Positions 31,783-36,292 of a DNA stretch of 36,292 bases are shown one piece after another. The DNA lies in NCBI GenBank assembly GCA_016868315.1, contig VGHE01000018.1, positions 1-36,292 of the forward strand, written 5' to 3'. Below the pieces are notes generated by a model. It was given only the letters and a program-made list of their open reading frames with translations. It was not told where the DNA came from and did not search any database. The DNA is from Betaproteobacteria bacterium (GTDB lineage: Bacteria > Bdellovibrionota_B > Oligoflexia > Silvanigrellales > Silvanigrellaceae). Every line of letters begins with the position of its first letter. The stretch's first letter is position 1. A program made the translations under genes and the position numbers.

Positions 31783-33849
31783 ATGAGCCTCTGTCCTATT
31801 GGAATCCGCCAAAATATGAGCCCGCTGTTGCGCCTCCGAAAAACACTCTTTCTGATTGCCCTGCTGGTGGCTCTCTTTGCCTTCCACCGCCTGATGATCA
31901 AAGAATACATTGGCCTCGATCTCGCAGGTGGGCTCCCCACCCAGCTTCAAGCTTACGGCATTGGATTGTTATCGGATCTGTGGATTGCCACTGTGCTGAC
32001 TTTGCCCTATTTTTTCACCCTATCGCGTATCTACTTCAACACGATTTTTGCCATCATTGCCATATCCCTGGCCACCCAGGTGCCTTACGTTGAGTTCTTT
32101 CGCACCAACATGCGTTGGATACACCTCTCTTACCTCGTTGATTTCGAGTTCCTGCGTTCCTCAGGCTCGTTCTTGGGGCGCCCCCGGTTTTGGTTGTCGC
32201 TGCTCTTTGCCTTGGCAATTTTTGTTCCTGTGAGCAGTAAAATCGCAGACACAAGCACAGGCGATCAGCCCCGCGCAAGCGCCTCCAAGGTACAAACCTT
32301 CGGCTATTTTCTCGCACTGCTCGCTCTCGGCATTGGTGCCAATGCCCTCTCCCAGAAATGGACACGCAACTTCAATTTCTCGGTGAAGCTTACTCAGAAT
32401 CTTGTTGTTCAGCTGGTACTCGATGGCATTGAAACCACCAAAGTCGGGCGCTCAATAAAATTCGACGAAACCGATCTTAAAACTCTTAGCGATGCCCATG
32501 CACGCGTCGCCCATCAGAGCTTCTCCCCCGCACAGGCGGCTCCAGCCCAACTTTTGCGCAATGCTGCACTCCCTGCCGAAAACCCAGCCGCGCTCGAGTT
32601 CATCGCTCAAAAACTCAGGCAGGAATTCACCGAGAACATTCTCAAATCACAGAACCGCTATTTCTTTGTTGCGATTCTTGAAAGCATGCGCGCTGCAGAA
32701 AGCCGCCTGCTCACCCCCGGTACGCGCGGCTATACAGAGAATCTCGATAAGCTCAGTGCACAGGGAATTTCTTTTGCCGCGGGCTATTCTTCGAGTGTGG
32801 TGTCGCGCTCGGGAGCGGAAAGCTCGGTCTGCAATTTTGTTTCGACCATTGCTCTCAATACCATGCGCGATACTCCGATTGAAAAAGCAAAGTGTGCACG
32901 CGAAGTTTTTCAGGAGCAGCTGGAAGGCCAGGGAATCAAATCAACATACTCGTGGTTGCATGGCGGCTATCATGGTTTCGACAACCAGGGGCTCTTCTAC
33001 AAAACCGCAGGATTCGAGATCCCGTTCGATATCTTGAAGCTCCCGCGTGAGCTGCCGTGCACCGATTGGGGGCTTTCCGACAAAGCCCTGTTTGCGCTCT
33101 CGAATGATTGGCTCAAGAAGAAAGACAAAGAATCCAAGGCAGGGCTTCATTTCTCAACAATCGTGACAGTCTCCAACCACACGGCGTGGGATTTACCTTC
33201 CGATGCCGACCCAGCCCTCACGGAGTTTCAAAAGCAGAGCACGGCGCGTCATTTCGCGACTGTGAAGTACAGCGATGCCGCCGTAGGGCAGTGGGTCGCT
33301 CAGCTCAAGGCCGATGGCCTGTGGGAGAAGTCGGTTGTGGTGTTTGTGGGAGACCATGGCATGCAGGATCCGGCCGATGGTGTTGGGCCTATTCCAGGTT
33401 TTGGCCACGGGAGTGCATCGGATCGGGTCACTGCGGATCACCTGACCCGCGTTTATTTCAGTATGTCGGGCGGGCTGGTGGAATCGGCCGTGAGTGAGTG
33501 TCGAGGGCAAAAGCTGTGTGACTCGAATGTGCATATTAAACACCCGGTGTCGCAGATCGATATTCTCCCAACGCTCGCTCAGCTTCTGCCGCAGGCCAGC
33601 ACACAACCTTGGTTTGGTGTGAGCCTCCTGAGCGCGCGGCGGCTCTGGCCTGTGTTTGCTGACCTGGGAGATTTCTATTTCGTTCCTCAGGCACAGCAGC
33701 CAATTGTTTCAAAACAGGCGCTGCATGCTGCGCCCGAGGCGGGAGAGCTTGCTCCCGAGTGGAGAGACCTCCGCGCTTATTTGAATGTTTATTCCACGCT
33801 CGTGCGCCAGGGGAGACTCAGAGACTCGCTGTATGGCGGAATCAGGTAA
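31783..33849 (+). CDS. LTA-synthase/sulfatase-family membrane phosphotransferase
   Basis: The 688-residue protein has about five N-terminal membrane helices (about 20-190) and a C-terminal alkaline-phosphatase-fold domain (about 290-640). The domain starts with YFFVAILESM; the family nucleophile position is within VSRSGAESS (S343, where Gram-positive LtaS has Thr), and metal ligands lie in VVVFVGDHGMQD and FGHGSAS. Gram-negative relatives add phosphoglycerol or phosphoethanolamine to glucans or lipid A in the periplasm. The start could also be the ATG at 31816. The last two codons and stop (ATC AGG TAA) lie inside a 131-bp repeat that recurs at 35413, so the natural C-terminus may have been replaced. 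Confidence 0.8.
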   Translation: MSLCPIGIRQNMSPLLRLRKTLFLIALLVALFAFHRLMIKEYIGLDLAGGLPTQLQAYGIGLLSDLWIATVLTLPYFFTLSRIYFNTIFAIIAISLATQVPYVEFFRTNMRWIHLSYLVDFEFLRSSGSFLGRPRFWLSLLFALAIFVPVSSKIADTSTGDQPRASASKVQTFGYFLALLALGIGANALSQKWTRNFNFSVKLTQNLVVQLVLDGIETTKVGRSIKFDETDLKTLSDAHARVAHQSFSPAQAAPAQLLRNAALPAENPAALEFIAQKLRQEFTENILKSQNRYFFVAILESMRAAESRLLTPGTRGYTENLDKLSAQGISFAAGYSSSVVSRSGAESSVCNFVSTIALNTMRDTPIEKAKCAREVFQEQLEGQGIKSTYSWLHGGYHGFDNQGLFYKTAGFEIPFDILKLPRELPCTDWGLSDKALFALSNDWLKKKDKESKAGLHFSTIVTVSNHTAWDLPSDADPALTEFQKQSTARHFATVKYSDAAVGQWVAQLKADGLWEKSVVVFVGDHGMQDPADGVGPIPGFGHGSASDRVTADHLTRVYFSMSGGLVESAVSECRGQKLCDSNVHIKHPVSQIDILPTLAQLLPQASTQPWFGVSLLSARRLWPVFADLGDFYFVPQAQQPIVSKQALHAAPEAGELAPEWRDLRAYLNVYSTLVRQGRLRDSLYGGIR

Positions 33850-33971
33850 AGGCGAGAGGTATCGCATTTCATTGCTGCGGCGAAAATTTTTGAGTGTGAC
33901 AGGGTATCGCATTAAATTGCTGCGGCATTCGAAGAGTGGGAAAAGAAAATCGCGAAATTTTGAGTTGCGAT
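33841..33971 (+). repeat. 131-bp direct repeat, copy A
   Basis: This copy matches 35413-35543 at 122 of 131 positions by hand alignment, with no gaps. It overlaps the last codons and stop of the LTA-synthase-like gene. Inside, GGTATCGCATT-x-x-ATTGCTGCGGC occurs twice (33858-33881 and 33903-33926). The two copies bracket the HEPN-MNT module. The remaining 34000-34120 stretch before the toxin gene holds no gene I can support. Confidence 0.92.
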
Positions 33972-34126
33972 GGCGCGTATCCGAGAGGCAAGGGGTTCCA
34001 ACCAAAATCGCACCACAATTCAATGTCAAAGTGAGGTCAAAGCGACGTCAAAGATAAAGATCAACCTGCCCAGGGCGGAATGGGACTTTCTCCAGCACCA
34101 CTCCCCTTTTCCGCACCCTCGTGCTA

Positions 34127-34132
34127 TATAAT
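34127..34132 (+). promoter_or_regulatory. Possible -10 box of the HEPN-MNT operon
   Basis: TATAAT, a perfect -10 hexamer, lies 40 bp upstream of the HEPN ATG. No good -35 hexamer is found at 16-18 bp, so it would need an activator or be weak. Confidence 0.35.
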
Positions 34133-34172
34133 CCATTCAAACAGGCATGTTTGCATAGAAAGGCTCTCTCCG

Positions 34173-34604
34173 ATGACCGAAGCCTACGCCAATCTTCTCG
34201 AAGACCTCCACAAAAAGCTAGAAAGAGCTTTGAAGCACCTCGAGTACTCCGCACAGAAAACAGCAAATCTTTCCACCGATGTAGCAAGCCTATCCGAGCA
34301 GGAACTCTCTGACTGGGAGGGCTTCACGTCACGATTCTCAAGAGTTTCTGAGATATTTCTGCAGCGCTACATGCGAACCTGGGTACTCATCCGAGACCCC
34401 GGATTTTTAGGCTCCTTCCGAGATTTTCTCAATGCTGCCCATAAACATGGACTCATCGATTCAATTGAACCTTGGCTGAAAATCAGAGAAATGCGAAACC
34501 GGATGGCACATGAATATGAGGATTCTCGCCTTCAAATTCTTTTCGAAGAAGTGCGACTTCGTGCCTCTACGCTGTTAACCATAAGAGATATTCTTTCCCG
34601 ATGA
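34173..34604 (+). CDS. HEPN-domain toxin (HepT-like)
   Basis: The 143-residue all-helical protein carries RNRMAHEY at 108-115, which fits the RX4HXY motif of HepT toxins exactly (R108, H113, Y115). HepT proteins are RNases. In the studied Shewanella system the Tyr is adenylylated by the partner nucleotidyltransferase, which neutralises the toxin. The conserved order here (HEPN then MNT, overlapping as ATGA) fits that type VII system. The ATG at 34173 has AAAGG upstream. Small size and context make the call strong. Confidence 0.88.
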   Translation: MTEAYANLLEDLHKKLERALKHLEYSAQKTANLSTDVASLSEQELSDWEGFTSRFSRVSEIFLQRYMRTWVLIRDPGFLGSFRDFLNAAHKHGLIDSIEPWLKIREMRNRMAHEYEDSRLQILFEEVRLRASTLLTIRDILSR

Positions 34605-35158
34605 GACTCACTGATTTCGAAATAGATGCCATCAGAAGTGCGGCCGTACAAACGTTTGGCTCTGCGGTTTCTGTCTGGCTCTTTGGCAGTCGTGTTGATG
34701 ACAGCAAACGTGGTGGCGATATCGACCTGTTGATTATCGCCGAATCCGATCAGACCCGTCTGGCCATTTTAAAACGTGAAACTGATTTTCTAGTTGCACT
34801 GAAGCAGCTCATTGGAGAACAAAAAATAGACCTTGTTGTTGCAACTTCAGGGAGTTTGGTGTCCGACCCCTTCCTGCGCACCTTAGCTTCACGAGTACCT
34901 TTGACAGGGACTCATGCGATAAAAATAACTTTCGAACTCATCGAAACATGCCGTGGCTTTTTGAAAACACATAGCCTTGCCCGCGATGCCTCCCTTCTGG
35001 ATAACTACCTGATTTATTCCGACGGCCGAGCCGTTGCATTCGTTGAGGTCGGCCAAACCAATGATGCTGGCGCGAGTGTAACCGCGGTTCTCACACAGTT
35101 GGCAGATCAAGCAGAACACTTCAAATCACTGGTTTTTTCTGAGTTAAGTAAGAAATAG
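34601..35158 (+). CDS. MNT-domain nucleotidyltransferase antitoxin (MntA-like) with C-terminal extension
   Basis: Residues about 1-105 are a minimal nucleotidyltransferase: VWLFGSRVDDSKRGGDIDLL with G29-S30 and D40-x-D42, plus a third acidic strand KIDLVVA. The family transfers AMP to the Tyr of the partner HEPN toxin. The protein is 185 residues, well above the usual 100-140. The extra 80 residues (THAIKITFELIETCRGFLKT onward) are not part of the core fold, and the IYSDGRAVAFVEVG segment could be a small beta domain. The start overlaps the toxin stop by 4 bp. Confidence 0.85.
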   Translation: MRLTDFEIDAIRSAAVQTFGSAVSVWLFGSRVDDSKRGGDIDLLIIAESDQTRLAILKRETDFLVALKQLIGEQKIDLVVATSGSLVSDPFLRTLASRVPLTGTHAIKITFELIETCRGFLKTHSLARDASLLDNYLIYSDGRAVAFVEVGQTNDAGASVTAVLTQLADQAEHFKSLVFSELSKK

Positions 35159-35259
35159 AAATTCAACTAAATTTAAATTTGAAAAGAGAGTTCTGCTCCG
35201 TTGACTGGCTTTGTTCCAAGCACCAACCGCGAGCCAATCCGGGTGGAATTTCTGAAATC

Positions 35260-35421
35260 ATGAATGATGAAGGAATCTATTTGTATGAATATCCGAAGCG
35301 TGAACGCATTTTCAAAAAGAGCTATGCGCGAGAGCTTGTAGGCATTGCGAAGGGAGATCTCGATGCAGCCATCAAGATTACCGAAGACGTCCTCACTTGC
35401 GCAAAATCACACATCAGGTGA
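35260..35421 (+). pseudogene. Short open frame, possible remnant of a second HEPN gene
   Basis: This 53-codon frame contains SYARELVGIAKGDLDAAIKI, which resembles the first helix of some HEPN proteins. There is no ribosome site and no RX4-6H motif. Its last two codons and stop (ATC AGG TGA) are the first bases of repeat copy B. Past that stop, the same frame stays open for 37 codons (ending at a TGA at 35533-35535) and reads EVSHFIAAAKIFECDRVS, then AAFEEWEKKIAKF, which looks protein-like. The piece is therefore probably a broken gene. The HEPN assignment is weak. Confidence 0.3.
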
Positions 35422-35543
35422 GGGCGAGAGGTATCGCATTTCATTGCTGCGGCGAAAATTTTTGAGTGTGACAGGGTATCGCAACTGATTGATGCGGCAT
35501 TCGAAGAGTGGGAAAAGAAAATTGCGAAATTCTGAGTTGCGAT
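35413..35543 (+). repeat. 131-bp direct repeat, copy B
   Basis: This is the partner of 33841-33971: same length, 9 differences by hand alignment, five of them clustered around position 75-82 of the repeat. Like copy A it starts at the last two codons of an upstream open frame (Ile-Arg-stop in both). In copy B, TATCGCAACT (35475-35484) pairs exactly with AGTTGCGATA (35535-35544). Confidence 0.92.
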
Positions 35544-35567
35544 ATCGCACCCATAAATTTCGCAATT
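35520..35567. repeat. Nested inverted repeats at the end of copy B
   Basis: AATTGCGAAATT (35520-35531) pairs exactly with AATTTCGCAATT (35556-35567). In the loop is a perfect 12-bp palindrome, TGCGATATCGCA (35538-35549). The left arm belongs to the repeat and the right arm lies outside it. The structure could be an operator pair, a recombination site or a hairpin; the rest of 35568-35622 shows nothing I can name. Confidence 0.7.
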
Positions 35568-35622
35568 CTCCAGACCCACTTTTTTTCTATCGCTACAAAC
35601 ACACGCGAATAGCCGCAGAGCC

Positions 35623-36292
35623 TCAAACGTAATCCGTATAGCCCTTCTCATCTGCCGTGTAGAACGTATCAGGGCTCGCAGGTGTGAGTTCGACGCCAGC
35701 CTTGAGCTTCTCCACCAAATTTGGATTGGAGATAAAAGGACGTCCAAACGCAATCAGGTCACCTGCCTCGCTCGAGAGATCAGCCTCAGCGCGCTCCCGA
35801 TCGTAGCCTCCCGAGAGAATCAGGGTGCCACGGAAGTTTTTGCGGATATTGGCCTTGAGTTCGTCGCTGACCTTGGGTGCTCCCATCGAGCTGTGGTCAA
35901 CAAGGTGAATGTAGGCAATGCGCAGGGCGCTCAGTTCCTTGGCGAGGTGAATATAAAGCTCGTCCATGGCGGGATCGGGGCTCATGCCGTTGAACACACC
36001 ATAGGGCGACAAACGGATTCCCACCTTGGAGTGACCAATAGCCGCCACCGCAGCCTTTACCACCTCGAGGGCGAAGTGTGCGCGGTGCTTCACGGAACCA
36101 CCCCAGGCATCTTTGCGCTGATTCGATGCAGTATTGAGGAATTGATCGATCAGGTAGCCATTGGCACCATGCAGCTCTACACCATCGAAGCCCGCTTCCA
36201 CGGCCAGTTTGCAGGCATGGGCATATTCGCCGATGGCGATTTTGATATCGTTCTCGGTCATTTCGCGTGGCACCGGATATTCCTGTGGGCCT
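35623..36292 (-). CDS. Old Yellow Enzyme family flavin oxidoreductase (5' end outside window)
   Basis: The visible 222 residues are the C-terminal two thirds of an FMN-dependent ene-reductase of the NemA type. Seen are GFDGVELHGANGYLIDQFLN, TASNQRKDAWGGSVKHRAHF, the Arg in VGIRLSPYG, LILSGGYDRERAE and the FMN-phosphate region DLIAFGRPFISNPNLVEKLK. This class reduces activated C=C bonds or nitro groups with NAD(P)H. The C-terminal YTDYV is also typical. The frame stays open to the window edge, so the start is missing; the internal GTG at 36273 is not the true start. Confidence 0.9.
   Translation of the reverse strand, partial: GPQEYPVPREMTENDIKIAIGEYAHACKLAVEAGFDGVELHGANGYLIDQFLNTASNQRKDAWGGSVKHRAHFALEVVKAAVAAIGHSKVGIRLSPYGVFNGMSPDPAMDELYIHLAKELSALRIAYIHLVDHSSMGAPKVSDELKANIRKNFRGTLILSGGYDRERAEADLSSEAGDLIAFGRPFISNPNLVEKLKAGVELTPASPDTFYTADEKGYTDYV

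Noticed and set aside
33841-35567. Integron attC sites around the HEPN-MNT module
   Set aside because: The repeats lack the GTTRRRY/RYYYAAC core pair and no integrase is in the window; only a generic cassette-like layout is supported.

Overview
The window looks like a chromosome segment of a free-living Gram-negative bacterium. It has many secreted outer-membrane beta-barrels ending in Phe, many lipobox lipoproteins, dTDP-rhamnose genes and good sigma-54 (RpoN) promoter matches. Base composition is moderate, close to half G+C. The mix of poorly conserved lipoproteins, coiled-coil secreted proteins and outer-membrane proteins would suit the Bdellovibrionota/Oligoflexia or another former deltaproteobacterial group. 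That placement is an inference; there is no rRNA or tRNA here to prove it.

Layout. 1-2964: end of a Lys/Glu-rich protein and two divergent outer-membrane proteins, one maltoporin-like. 2968-6798: a compact five-gene cluster behind a sigma-54 promoter. It has a 105-aa candidate precursor peptide, a tetrapyrrole-methylase-fold enzyme resembling borosin N-methyltransferases, an ABC exporter with a short ATPase, a small radical SAM enzyme and a 125-aa unknown. I read it as an unusual RiPP (modified peptide) cluster and the most interesting system here. 6832-12691: lipoproteins, a PAP2 phosphatase and a tightly overlapping cyclase-UPF0178-barrel operon. 12870-18889: SelO, a winged-helix regulator, a trypsin-like protease, a Gdx/SugE exporter, a CxxCH lipoprotein and a small barrel.

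18923-26217: a chromate transporter coupled to rfbC, then a three-gene minus-strand operon (coiled-coil secreted protein, lipoprotein with an EndoU-like C-terminal RNase domain, HEAT-like putative immunity protein). This operon faces a cysteine-repeat lipoprotein gene. Both directions have sigma-54 promoter matches, and the region between them carries GAAATC-type motifs like those upstream of the RiPP-like cluster. The peptide cluster, the toxin-like operon and the Cys-repeat protein may therefore form one RpoN regulon.

26251-36292: a DUF4143 ATPase behind a perfect 29-bp palindrome, rfbD and rfbB (divergent), a DUF2905 protein, a 5'-truncated BNR-propeller gene, an LTA-synthase-like membrane phosphotransferase, a HEPN-MNT toxin-antitoxin pair bracketed by two 131-bp direct repeats (9 differences by hand alignment), and part of an Old Yellow Enzyme gene cut by the window end. 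Several conserved enzymes (SelO, RfbD, ChrA) carry Gly/Ala/Ser-rich insertions, and two coding sequences contain 36-bp-period tandem duplications. No CRISPR array, tRNA, rRNA, transposase or integrase was seen.
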